Source of the DNA: UBA8516 sp964434855
GTDB lineage: Archaea; Thermoproteota; Nitrososphaeria; Nitrososphaerales; Nitrosopumilaceae
Assembly: GCA_964434855.1 (NCBI GenBank)
Contig: CAYSWR010000001.1
Span: forward strand, 14,643-78,642
DNA: 64,000 nt
Reading direction: 5' to 3'
The position numbers and the translations under genes were made by a program. This document shows, piece by piece, positions 52,719 to 61,492 of the stretch. Position 1 is the stretch's first letter. Every line of letters begins with the position of its first letter. The notes beneath the pieces are model-generated. The model worked only from the letters and a program-made list of their open reading frames with translations, was not told the origin of the DNA and made no database searches.

Positions 52719-55474
52719 GAATCCCAGAAACCGCGCGTTGTTACGTATTGTCTTTCTGCTTCATAGATCTGTTTGTATAGTTCTTCTTCTCCAATCATGT
52801 TTCGTAGTATTCGTGCTCCTGTGTCAGCTCCTACACCATATCCTGAAAGAACAATAAGAGCTGTCTGTCCAAAGCTCTCTAAAAGTGAGGAGATCTTCCA
52901 TGCTCTTGCAAACTTGTGATTTTCTTCCGTTGTGAGTTTTTTCCCAACATGTTTTTTCTGTACTATTTTTGCTAAATCATAATCAGAATAATAAGTAGCT
53001 GTGATCTGATGAGATTTGCAATAATGACATGAAAGTGTGTTATTTACTTCCTTGGTCTCAACAACTCTTTCCCATTTTCCACATCTAACACAAATCAGTC
53101 TGTGTTTTGTTTTCAAGAGTCTTGCTTTAACTAGATCCAAAATTCCTTTGTCTATGTTTGCTGGAGACGCATAATATTTTGCAGTATGATCAAGTATAGA
53201 TTCTGCAAGTTTAGAGAAATTTTCTACTTCTATCCACTTTATTTTAATTTCATTAGATCGAATTTTTTCTAATAATGTTTCAGTATTTTCCAAGTCATAT
53301 TTGTCATGGAATAGTTCACGCAGTACTTCATTTGCAAGTGGGGTTTTTGAATATTTTTCGTAGATGAACCTTGCAGCTTTTCTATCATAAACTGCCTCTC
53401 TGCCTACAATGCCAAATTTTTTAGCTACACACCAGGTTCTCCAGTTTAGGTTATGTGTTCCTGCGAGAGAAGCACTAACAACTGGTGCTAGATCATATAC
53501 TTCGTTTAAGGTATCCAATACTTGCTTTTCCAGTATTCTGCCGTTAGAGGACATGATTATTCTATATGCATCAGATCTTGAATCTATAAGATATCCTGTC
53601 TTTGCTGAGATCATAGTAGAGAGCAGCATAGAAAGTGTAGAATTTATTTTAGTTCCAAAACATGAATGAATTACTACCGTATTTCTAACCCTTAATGATT
53701 CTACTACGATGATTTTTTCGTTTGGAATAGTGTCTAATTTCAGATTCTTGATTATTTGATTTGAAACTAGAAGAGAATCTGTCTGTACTTTTGTTCTAAA
53801 AATACCAACCTTATTTGCAGTTATATAATCTACCGGAATGTTTTCACCCTCCCAATATGGTACGTTTATTCCAGCTGACTGCACCGGTTCAACATTGATT
53901 TTTAGTGAACTCTCGTCTATGTTTAATATTCTCCATTGCATCCCCCTCAAAACAAAAACATTACCAGGATCACCATGATCACCTACAAATCTTTGATCTA
54001 AACTTCCGATGATTTTTTTACTTGCAGTATCAAAGACTTTAAATTTTAAGATATCAGGAATTGTTGATAGGTTTTCAAAAAAATATCTGAACGCTCTGCC
54101 TTTTTTCTGAAAGATCATTTCCTCCTTGTCAAAAAATAGAATTGAATTGTTATGTAATATTTCAAGGACGCTAAAAAGATCCTCTATTGTTGTATTTCTG
54201 AAAGGATATGCTTGTTTTATTACCTGAAACGCAAGATCTACTGGAACATTTCCAAGTTGCATCGATAGACCAACCAAATGGTGTGCAAGTACGTCTAATG
54301 CCCCTTCATGGATTATCTGATCTTCGATTGATTTTTCTCTAACTCTTTCAAGTATTGCATATGTTTCAAATTCATCATCTGGATTGTTGGTTATGATTAG
54401 ACCCTTTGCAGATGAATCTCTATTGTGTTTGCTTCTACCTATTCTTTGTATTAGTTTTGACACTTGTCTTGGTGAACCATAATGAATCACAAGTTCAACA
54501 GAACCAATATCAAGTCCAAGTTCAAGTGATGAGGTACAGACTATAATTCCAGGCCTGCCTTGTCTTAGTGTTTCTTCTGTTTCTTCTCTGATTTCTTGTG
54601 AGAGAGAACCATGATGTAATTCAACTCTTAATGTGGTCTTTTCACGTAATATTGATGCAAGATATTCTGATTCTCCACGTGTATTTGTAAAAAGCAAAAC
54701 CGGAGAATTTGGATGATTCTTTGTTACATATTCAATTATGTGATCAACTACATCAGATATTGTTCCATCTATGTATTTGACTTCTACATCGTATTTTCGT
54801 ATAGAATTATCTTGAATTATTTTACATTTCCTTTTTGTTCCCACTATAAATTTAGCAGATTCATCAATGTTACCTACCGTTGCAGATAGACCTACTCGAG
54901 TTATTTCTTGTTTTGAATTAAGTTGTAGTCTTTCCAAACTTAATGAAAGTTGTGAACCTCGTTCATTTCCTAATAATTCATGAACTTCGTCTATGATTAT
55001 CCATTCAAGTTCTGAAAGTGCATCAAGTATTTTTTTTTGTGTAAGTAAAATTAGGAGAGTTTCAGGTGTGGTTATAAGAATATCTGGAGGAGATTCTGTA
55101 ATTTTTTTTCGTGCAGATTGTGTAGTGTCACCGTGACGAATCTGAATTGAAAGGTATTCATTTTCAGCATATTTTATAATTCTTCTAAAGACATCACGAT
55201 TTAATGCTCTTAGTGGTGTAATGTACAACGCTTTTATTTTTCCAGGTTTCTTGGATTTAGCAAGGCGTGCAAATATAGGAATAACTGCTGTCTCTGTTTT
55301 ACCTGAGCCCGTAGGTGCAATTACTAGTGAATCTATCTTTTGGAAAATTGTAGGAATCGCTTTTTTTTGGATGTACGTGAGGTTTTTAAAACCAAGGGAA
55401 TGAAACTTGGCCTCAAGTTCAGATTCAGGCAGGAGGTTCCGGATTTTGTCTTGTTCTAGCTCGCTCGTATACCA
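52715..55474 (-). CDS. Lhr-type DEAD/DEAH superfamily 2 helicase, start unclear
   Basis: An SF2 ATP-dependent helicase of up to 919 codons. Motifs are Walker A APTGSGKTET (encoded near 55300), ITPLRAL, TTPETLLILL, DEVHE (Walker B), LSATVGN, and HHGSLSQEIREE with QRIGRSKH (motif VI). The Lhr-like winged-helix and C-terminal domains follow. The frame opens at 55474 after a stop, but contains no ATG, GTG or TTG upstream of the TTG at 55228, which is past Walker A. A CTG at 55432 would fit. A small membrane-protein gene overlaps this 5' end. Confidence 0.85.
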   Translation of the reverse strand, partial: WYTSELEQDKIRNLLPESELEAKFHSLGFKNLTYIQKKAIPTIFQKIDSLVIAPTGSGKTETAVIPIFARLAKSKKPGKIKALYITPLRALNRDVFRRIIKYAENEYLSIQIRHGDTTQSARKKITESPPDILITTPETLLILLTQKKILDALSELEWIIIDEVHELLGNERGSQLSLSLERLQLNSKQEITRVGLSATVGNIDESAKFIVGTKRKCKIIQDNSIRKYDVEVKYIDGTISDVVDHIIEYVTKNHPNSPVLLFTNTRGESEYLASILREKTTLRVELHHGSLSQEIREETEETLRQGRPGIIVCTSSLELGLDIGSVELVIHYGSPRQVSKLIQRIGRSKHNRDSSAKGLIITNNPDDEFETYAILERVREKSIEDQIIHEGALDVLAHHLVGLSMQLGNVPVDLAFQVIKQAYPFRNTTIEDLFSVLEILHNNSILFFDKEEMIFQKKGRAFRYFFENLSTIPDILKFKVFDTASKKIIGSLDQRFVGDHGDPGNVFVLRGMQWRILNIDESSLKINVEPVQSAGINVPYWEGENIPVDYITANKVGIFRTKVQTDSLLVSNQIIKNLKLDTIPNEKIIVVESLRVRNTVVIHSCFGTKINSTLSMLLSTMISAKTGYLIDSRSDAYRIIMSSNGRILEKQVLDTLNEVYDLAPVVSASLAGTHNLNWRTWCVAKKFGIVGREAVYDRKAARFIYEKYSKTPLANEVLRELFHDKYDLENTETLLEKIRSNEIKIKWIEVENFSKLAESILDHTAKYYASPANIDKGILDLVKARLLKTKHRLICVRCGKWERVVETKEVNNTLSCHYCKSHQITATYYSDYDLAKIVQKKHVGKKLTTEENHKFARAWKISSLLESFGQTALIVLSGYGVGADTGARILRNMIGEEELYKQIYEAERQYVTTRGFWDS

Positions 55475-55544
55475 TTACCCCAAAAAGGCCTATTCCAAAA
55501 AGAATTACGGTGATGATTGGTATAGAATCAAAAATATCTGCCAT
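55425..55544 (-). CDS. 39-aa single-pass membrane protein overlapping the Lhr 5' end
   Basis: An ATG-to-TGA frame whose product begins MADIFDSIPIITVILFGIGL and continues with VMVYERARTRQ. One hydrophobic helix is followed by a short basic tail. It overlaps the helicase open frame by 50 bp in another frame (plus-one relative to it). It may be a real small protein or a leader that couples translation of the helicase. The upstream space to RadB-like gene is 31 bp. Confidence 0.5.
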   Translation of the reverse strand: MADIFDSIPIITVILFGIGLFGVMVYERARTRQNPEPPA

Positions 55545-55575
55545 GAATTTGTTATAATTCACAGTGATAAATAGC

Positions 55576-56235
55576 TTAAGTCGAATCTATTAGTCCCGCC
55601 GGTGTAATCATGTAATGAATTTCTTTTTTATAACCAAAAGATGGGAAAATTTGTGCGGCATACTTATGGTTGACTTTAGTAAGATGAATTTTCTGATGAG
55701 TGTACATGCTTATTGATCTATCAAGATTTTCTCTTTCCATGTCATTTGATTTTCTAACTATGTTTGTTACAATAATAGGAATTTTTTTCTGTATAGCAAT
55801 AAATGCAAGATTATGCATATATTCCATAAAAACAACATGTTTTTCTAACAAGTTAGATTCTTTAGAATATTCGAATGAAAACAGATCTGTAACATTATCG
55901 ATTACAACAAGACCGAGGTTTTTAATTTCAGATATTTTTTCAAGATAGCTGATTTGTTCCGAGGTGTTGGTTATTCTGCCCACTCTAACATGATCAAGCA
56001 GTTTTGGATCCATGTTTTTTGTTTTGATGAGTGTAAGCATTCTTTCTGGTCTGAACCCACCAGTAGTATCTTGGTAGAGTATTTCTACATCATTTCTAAG
56101 CGCATTAATGCATATTTGTAGTGCAAGTTGTGTTTTTCCCGTGGCACTTGCACCAAAAATATCTGTTATAATTCCATGTCTTATACCACCATCAAGAAGT
56201 TTATCCAATTTTTGAATACCAGTTTGAATCATCAA
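55576..56235 (-). CDS. radB: RadB-like RecA-superfamily ATPase
   Basis: A 219-residue RecA-fold ATPase without the N-terminal domain of RadA. Walker A is FGASATGKTQLALQI (about 27-42), and Walker B is LGLVVIDNVTDLF. The segment TNIVRKSN resembles a RadB/KaiC motif II-III region. It is probably a recombination accessory protein; a KaiC-like single-domain paralogue is the alternative. The start is TTG at 56235 or ATG at 56232. Confidence 0.8.
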   Translation of the reverse strand: MMIQTGIQKLDKLLDGGIRHGIITDIFGASATGKTQLALQICINALRNDVEILYQDTTGGFRPERMLTLIKTKNMDPKLLDHVRVGRITNTSEQISYLEKISEIKNLGLVVIDNVTDLFSFEYSKESNLLEKHVVFMEYMHNLAFIAIQKKIPIIVTNIVRKSNDMERENLDRSISMYTHQKIHLTKVNHKYAAQIFPSFGYKKEIHYMITPAGLIDST

Positions 56236-56281
56236 GTCTTTAGATTACATCAGAAGTTAAAGAATATTAGATCAAAGTTAC

Positions 56282-56307
56282 GATCGGGAAGGCTTTTATT
56301 CCCGATC
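56282..56307 (+). promoter_or_regulatory. 9-bp inverted repeat framing the LSm-metK promoter
   Basis: GATCGGGAA (56282-56290) and TTCCCGATC (56299-56307) are exact inverse complements around an 8-nt spacer with TTTTATT, the likely TATA element. The LSm start is TTG 56337, 30 bp downstream. The repeat may bind a dimeric regulator, or form an RNA hairpin if transcription begins further upstream. Confidence 0.55.
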
Positions 56308-56336
56308 CCAGGCAGTGCTTCACAAGTGATTTATGT

Positions 56337-56579
56337 TTGTCGCAACCGCCACCAAAAAGACCACTAACAACCTTGCAAAAAGGCATCAATAAGAAAGTCA
56401 CGGTAAGACTGAAAAATGAAGTAGAATACAAGGGAAAAATGAATAATGTGGATTCATACATGAATCTGATAATGACTGATGCTGAAGAAGTCAGCAACGG
56501 CAAAGTAATTGCAAATTATGGTCGAGTCATAGTAAGAGGAAACAATGTTCTTTTCATTAAACTTGAAAATGAACTGTAA
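56337..56579 (+). CDS. LSm (Sm-like) RNA-binding protein
   Basis: An 80-residue archaeal Sm protein starting at TTG 56337. Sm1 is visible as KVTVRLKNEVEYKGKMNNVDSYMNLIM (VxVxLKNxxxxxGxLxxxDxxMNL), and Sm2 as GRVIVRGNNVLFIKL (RGNNV). It forms ring complexes that bind U-rich RNA. metK follows 17 bp downstream. Confidence 0.95.
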   Translation: MSQPPPKRPLTTLQKGINKKVTVRLKNEVEYKGKMNNVDSYMNLIMTDAEEVSNGKVIANYGRVIVRGNNVLFIKLENEL

Positions 56580-56596
56580 CTGAATAGGTTTTAAAA

Positions 56597-57754
56597 ATGG
56601 AGCGAAAATATCTCTTTACATCTGAATCAGTAACAGAGGGACACCCAGACAAAATATGTGACCAAATTTCTGATGCAATTTTAGACGAATTTCTAAAACA
56701 AGATCCAGACTCAAGAGTTGCTATAGAAACGATGACTACTACTGGAATTGTCGTAGTAGCAGGCGAGGTAACTTCAAAAGCAAAGTTTGACATTCAGGAA
56801 GTGGTAAGAAAAACAATACGGGAGATTGGTTACGACAATCCAGCATATGGTTTTGATGCGAATTCATGCAGTGTATTAATAGCTCTTCATTCACAAAGTC
56901 CAGATATATCTCAAGGAGTTTCATCCACAGAAAACAAAGAGCAGGGAGCAGGAGATCAGGGACTAATGTTTGGATATGCTACAAATGAAACTGAAGAGCT
57001 TATGCCTATGCCAATTATACTTGCACACAAATTAACAAAACGACTTGCGGAAGCAAGAAAAAGTAAAGAAATTCCTTGGGCAAGACCAGATGGAAAATCC
57101 CAAGTTACTGTAGAATATGAAGATGGAAAGCCAAAAAGACTTGAAGCTGTTGTAATCTCTACACAGCATTCTCCAGAAGTAACCAGTGATCAAATAAAAA
57201 AAGAAATTATTGAAAAAGTAATCAAACCTGTTTGTGGGAAATTTTGGCATGATAAAATTAAAGTTCATGTCAATCCAACTGGTAGATTTGTTATTGGAGG
57301 ACCACCAGGAGATGCAGGTCTTACAGGAAGAAAGATCATAGTGGATTCCTACGGAGGCATGGGACGACATGGTGGTGGCGCTTTCTCTGGAAAAGACCCC
57401 ACTAAAGTCGATAGATCTGCTGGTTACATGTGTCGATATATTGCAAAGAACATAGTTGCTGCTGGTCTTGCAGACAGATGTGAAGTACAGGTGGCTTATG
57501 CAATTGGCGTGGCAGAACCTATCTCACTTATGGTTAGTACGTTTGGTACAAGTAAAATTCCAGAAGATCAGATTGAGAATTTGGTAAGAAAACACTTTGA
57601 CATGAGACCAGCTGCAATAATATCATACCTAAAGTTGAATAGACCAATCTATAGAAAGACAGCAGCCTATGGTCACTTTGGACGAAATGAACCAGAGTTT
57701 ACCTGGGAATATATAGACAAAGCAGATATACTAAGAAAGGCAGCCGGTCTTTAA
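56597..57754 (+). CDS. metK: S-adenosylmethionine synthetase, bacterial-type MetK
   Basis: Makes S-adenosylmethionine from methionine and ATP. It has the bacterial/eukaryotic-type fold, not the divergent archaeal MAT: FTSESVTEGHPDKICDQISDA (ATP-binding His), TTTGIVVVAGE, GAGDQGLMFGYA (about 113), and the P-loop-like GGAFSGKDPTKVDRSAGY. Length 385 matches MetK. It is likely co-transcribed with LSm. The end overlaps the convergent epimerase gene by 24 bp. Confidence 0.96.
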   Translation: MERKYLFTSESVTEGHPDKICDQISDAILDEFLKQDPDSRVAIETMTTTGIVVVAGEVTSKAKFDIQEVVRKTIREIGYDNPAYGFDANSCSVLIALHSQSPDISQGVSSTENKEQGAGDQGLMFGYATNETEELMPMPIILAHKLTKRLAEARKSKEIPWARPDGKSQVTVEYEDGKPKRLEAVVISTQHSPEVTSDQIKKEIIEKVIKPVCGKFWHDKIKVHVNPTGRFVIGGPPGDAGLTGRKIIVDSYGGMGRHGGGAFSGKDPTKVDRSAGYMCRYIAKNIVAAGLADRCEVQVAYAIGVAEPISLMVSTFGTSKIPEDQIENLVRKHFDMRPAAIISYLKLNRPIYRKTAAYGHFGRNEPEFTWEYIDKADILRKAAGL

Positions 57755-58609
57755 AATTTCTCTATAAGTTCTAAATTTGATACTCGTAAGTTTTCGTAAC
57801 TTTTTGTGATTCCCTACATAATCTCCTACAAGAATATTCAGATCATCTATGCCAAAGTTGCTATTTTTACATTGTAATGCATTTCTGTAAGCATCTTCTA
57901 GATTGATTTTTTCTATTTTGATTTTTTTCCCATGAATAAAATCTTTGATAAAGCAATTGTATGTAACAGTCTGAGGACCTACAAGATCAATAATTTTTTT
58001 GGAGAGTTTTTTGTTAAAAATAGATTGTAGAAATACTTCGCCTGCATCTTCTATAAAAATTGGTTGTATACGATAGTTTCCAGAGCCAGCTATGGTAATT
58101 TTGCCATTTTTGATTTGTTTACAAAGAATTTGTGACAACGGATCATCTTTTCCTACAATATAAGATGCACGAAAAATTGTATAATCAAGACCAGAATGAA
58201 TGATTTCTTGTTCTGCTTTGTATTTTGATATAAAATATCCAAAAGTAGTGTTTTTGTGCACACCAAGACCACTGATATAAATTATTTTTTTGATACCAGC
58301 TTTCTTGCACAAATTTATTACATTTTTTGTGAGGCCTACATTCACTTTTTCATAATCATCTTCAACCGTTTGTTTACCTTGTCCGATGAAATGCAATAGT
58401 GCTGTGCACTTTTTTAGTCTTTGAACCAGATACTTTTCAGAAAGATCATCTGAAATTAGTAAAGTCCCAAGTTGTACAGAGGTTGTTCTATTCTTACGTA
58501 CAATGTTAATTACTCGAATTCCTTTTTTTGTAAATAGGCGTCCTACATTTCTGCCTACAAAACCATTTGCACCAGTAATAGCTATTGTGAATGTTCGATT
58601 TTTGAGCAT
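57731..58609 (-). CDS. NAD-dependent epimerase/dehydratase family (NDUFA9-like) protein
   Basis: A 292-residue atypical short-chain dehydrogenase. The N-terminal GANGFVGRNVGRLFTKKG loop binds NAD. The segment LLHFIGQGKQTVEDDYEKVNVGLTKNVIN and IIYISGLGVHKNTTFGYFISKYKAEQ (YxxxK with K in ISKYKAEQ) is typical for SDRs. The NADH-dehydrogenase accessory-like subgroup often acts in membrane or quinone enzymes. Exact role unknown. Confidence 0.8.
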   Translation of the reverse strand: MLKNRTFTIAITGANGFVGRNVGRLFTKKGIRVINIVRKNRTTSVQLGTLLISDDLSEKYLVQRLKKCTALLHFIGQGKQTVEDDYEKVNVGLTKNVINLCKKAGIKKIIYISGLGVHKNTTFGYFISKYKAEQEIIHSGLDYTIFRASYIVGKDDPLSQILCKQIKNGKITIAGSGNYRIQPIFIEDAGEVFLQSIFNKKLSKKIIDLVGPQTVTYNCFIKDFIHGKKIKIEKINLEDAYRNALQCKNSNFGIDDLNILVGDYVGNHKKLRKLTSIKFRTYREILKTGCLS

Positions 58610-58664
58610 TATTGTAGTAGGATATGCCCGACAAATTAATTTTAAAGGTATTGTATGATATAGT

Positions 58665-59108
58665 ATGTTAAGTTCTTCGGATTGTTATGAGATTTTAGGC
58701 ATTCAAAGAGGAGCTTCGCAGAAAGAGATCAAAACAGCATATAGAAAACTCTCCTTGAAGTATCATCCTGACAGAAATAGGAATGAGAAGGATGATTGTA
58801 AATTCAAACAGGTTATTGAAGCATATCAGTTTCTTAGGCGAGAAGAAAAGATGGGTCATAAGAAATCAGAAGTTGATATTGAATATACATATGTCAACTT
58901 TTGGAGATATTATGATAAAATCGATAATGAATCACAATTTAGTGGATCAGATTTTGGCAGATTTGGTAATCCTTTTGGTGTAAAATTTAATCAAACATAT
59001 GACCATAACCAAGAAAAACCAGCATCACATATGTTTACACATATTTTGCTTTATGGGGGTCTTGGTGTAATGGCGTTATGGATAATTCTTTCTGGAATAC
59101 TAAAATGA
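58665..59108 (+). CDS. Membrane-anchored J-domain protein
   Basis: A 147-residue protein. The N-terminal J domain (about 5-60) has the HPD triplet in KYHPDRNRNEKDD, and its C-terminus has a single membrane helix (TYTHILLYGGLGVMALWIILSGIL-like). No zinc-finger or client domain is present, so it is a type III Hsp40 that may recruit DnaK to the membrane. It is divergent from the epimerase gene. Confidence 0.85.
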   Translation: MLSSSDCYEILGIQRGASQKEIKTAYRKLSLKYHPDRNRNEKDDCKFKQVIEAYQFLRREEKMGHKKSEVDIEYTYVNFWRYYDKIDNESQFSGSDFGRFGNPFGVKFNQTYDHNQEKPASHMFTHILLYGGLGVMALWIILSGILK

Positions 59109-59146
59109 ACTGATAAAGGTTAATACGTGAAAAAACAATTTTCAGT

Positions 59147-60393
59147 GTGGAAAACGAAACTATACCAAAAGGAAAACTTAGAACTGGTTTTACTACAGGT
59201 ACATGTGCTACTGCAGGATCCAAGGCAGCAGTTTTAGCTATTATTAATCAAAAAAAGATAGATTCTGTAGATATTATTCTTCCTAAAAAAAAATCAATTC
59301 AGATAAAAATTGTAAATTGTAAATTCACAAAGAATAGTGCTAAATGTTCAGTGATAAAGGATGGAGGTGACGATCCTGATGTTACTCATGGTGCGGAGAT
59401 ATGGACCGAAGTATCGTTAACAGACAAACCAAATAAAATAGAGATAGATGGAGGAGAAGGGGTAGGAAGAGTTACCAAACCGGGCCTTGGGCTTGAGATA
59501 GGTTCTGCTGCAATTAACCCAACTCCAAAAAAGATGATAATGGAAAACATTTTAGAAGTAGCACAAGATTTTCTTAAAAGAAATGGTCTAAGGGTTGAAA
59601 TTTCTGTTCCCAAAGGCAAGGAGATTGCAGCAAAAACTGATAATCCAAGACTTGGAATCTTGGGCGGTATCTCCATTTTAGGTACAAGCGGAATCGTAAT
59701 TCCCTACTCCACTGCATCATTTGCAGCAGCAATCAGACAAAGTCTAGATGTTACAATAGCTATGGGAAACGATACCGTGGTATTAACGACTGGTGGGAGA
59801 AGTGAGGATTTTTCAAGAAACATAATCAAACTACCAGATCATTGTTTTGTCCAGATGGGAGATTTTTCAGGATATACTGTTCAGCAATGTGCAAAAAAGA
59901 AGATCAAAAAGGCGTACGTTGCTGGGTTTATTGGAAAACTAACAAAAATGGCGATGGGAGTAAAGCAGACTCATGTAAAAGGTTCGAAAGTTGATATGGA
60001 GTTTTTGTCGAATATTGCTCAGAAGTGTAATGCGAAAGCTGGAACTGTAGATGAAATAAAAAAAGCAAACACAGCAAGACATGTGTATGAGATAGTTATA
60101 AAAGAGAAACTNNNNNNNNNNNNNNNNNNNNNNNNNNNNNNNNNNNNNNNNNNNNNNNNNNNNNNNNNNNNNNNNNNNNNNNNNNNNNNNNNNNNNNNNN
60201 NNNNNNNNNNNTAAAAAAAGCAAACACAGCAAGACATGTGTATGAGATAGTTATAAAAGAGAAACTACCAGGTTTCTTTGATTTGATTTGTGAAGAAGTT
60301 TACAAACAATTAAGAAATCATTCAGAGAAGAAATTTGAAATTGATGTCATCATGTTTGATTTTGATGGCAATATAATAGGCAGATATTCATAG
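59147..60393 (+). CDS. cbiD: Cobalt-precorrin-5B methyltransferase CbiD, spanned by an artificial gap
   Basis: A cobalamin enzyme that methylates C1 of cobalt-precorrin-5B. GTG start at 59147. N-terminal RTGFTTGTCATAGSKAAVLAI is the family signature, and the pathway-typical VTKPGLGLEIGSAAINP and TGGRSEDFSRN follow. The 100 Ns at 60112-60211 and a 55-bp repeat are assembly artefacts. Removing them joins the frame to LPGFFDLICEEVYKQLRN and a stop at 60391-60393, giving 363 residues, the normal size. It is first in the cbi set. Confidence 0.95.
60057..60111. repeat. 55-bp direct repeat, copy 1 (assembly overlap)
   Basis: The 55 bases before the gap are identical to those at 60212-60266. This is the pattern left when two contigs share a k-mer-length overlap and a scaffolder inserts Ns. 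Confidence 0.95.
60112..60211. other. 100-N scaffold gap inside cbiD
   Basis: Exactly 100 Ns between two identical 55-bp ends. There is probably no missing sequence here. Confidence 0.98.
60212..60266. repeat. 55-bp direct repeat, copy 2 (assembly overlap)
   Basis: Exact copy of 60057-60111. Merging both copies and dropping the Ns (155 bases in total) leaves a cbiD of 1092 bases with an unbroken frame. Confidence 0.95.
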
Positions 60394-60427
60394 TAACAGA
60401 TATCTTTAGTATATTAAAAATCAAGTT

Positions 60428-61492
60428 GTGGAAAAAGTTGCTGTTATTGCAATTACAAAAAATGGAATAGAAATAGGCTTATCTTTAAAAAAGAAATTTC
60501 CTACTTGGGAAATTTATGTCCCATCAAAGTTTTCTAACAGTAATTCACAAATTGAATGGTTTGATGATTCCACTACAGCAAAGGTGGGAGAATTATTCAA
60601 AACAAATGAAGCACTTGTTTGTATATTTTCCCTTGGTGCAGTAATTAGACTAATTTCGCCTCATCTTAGAGATAAAAAAACAGATCCTGCTATAGTAGTG
60701 ATAGATGATACAGGCAAGTTTGCAATTAGTACACTCTCAGGACATCTTGGTGGTGCAAATCAGCTTACAGAAGATATTGCAAAAATTCTAGGTGCAACTG
60801 CAGTTATTACTACGGCTGCGGATGTAAACAAAACCATTGCAGTAGATCTTGTTGGGAAAGAATTTGGTTGGAAGATAGATGACGATTCAACAGTTACAAA
60901 GGTTAGTGCATTAATGGTAAACGAAGAAAAGATAGGAGTTTTTCAAGATGCGGGTGAGAAGGAATGGTGGCTACCAAAAAAAGAACTCCCAAAAAATGTA
61001 ACTGTCTACAACAGTTTTGAAGAGCTGAAAAATTCTAATTCAAAAGGATATTTGATAATTTCGGATAAAGAAATCGAAGACAAAGAATTGTTAAAGAATT
61101 CAGTAGTCTACAGACCAAAGACTTTGGTTGTAGGAATCGGCCTACATTGGGACACTAGCAAAGACACCATCAAAGAAGGTGTGGAATTTTGTATGAAAAA
61201 ATTCAAGCTAAACCCAAAATCAATTACAAGATTTGCATCAATAAAAAAAGAAGCCAATGTAGTAGGATTACAGGAACTTGCAAAGGAATGGAACGTTCCA
61301 GTGGATTATTTTGAAAAAGAACAGCTTGCTCAAATTGCTATTCCAAACCCATCAGAAACCGTGCAAGCCTTTGAGGGCACTCCAAGTGTCTCAGAAGCCT
61401 CTGCATTAAGAAGCTCTGGTGGCAAATTAGTGGTTGAAAAACAGAAATTCCCACCAAACTTAACTGTAGCAATAACGAGAATCTCAAAATGA
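60428..61492 (+). CDS. cbiG: Cobalt-precorrin-5A hydrolase CbiG
   Basis: Opens the delta-lactone of cobalt-precorrin-5A, releasing acetaldehyde. GTG start at 60428, 354 residues. Features are the mid-part LGAVIRLISPHLRDKKTDPAIVVID, TLSGHLGGANQLTEDIA, and the C-terminal region (from about 235) VVGIGLHWDTSKDTIKEGV with PNPSETVQAFEGTPSVSEASAL. Its end overlaps cbiX by 4 bp. Confidence 0.95.
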   Translation: MEKVAVIAITKNGIEIGLSLKKKFPTWEIYVPSKFSNSNSQIEWFDDSTTAKVGELFKTNEALVCIFSLGAVIRLISPHLRDKKTDPAIVVIDDTGKFAISTLSGHLGGANQLTEDIAKILGATAVITTAADVNKTIAVDLVGKEFGWKIDDDSTVTKVSALMVNEEKIGVFQDAGEKEWWLPKKELPKNVTVYNSFEELKNSNSKGYLIISDKEIEDKELLKNSVVYRPKTLVVGIGLHWDTSKDTIKEGVEFCMKKFKLNPKSITRFASIKKEANVVGLQELAKEWNVPVDYFEKEQLAQIAIPNPSETVQAFEGTPSVSEASALRSSGGKLVVEKQKFPPNLTVAITRISK

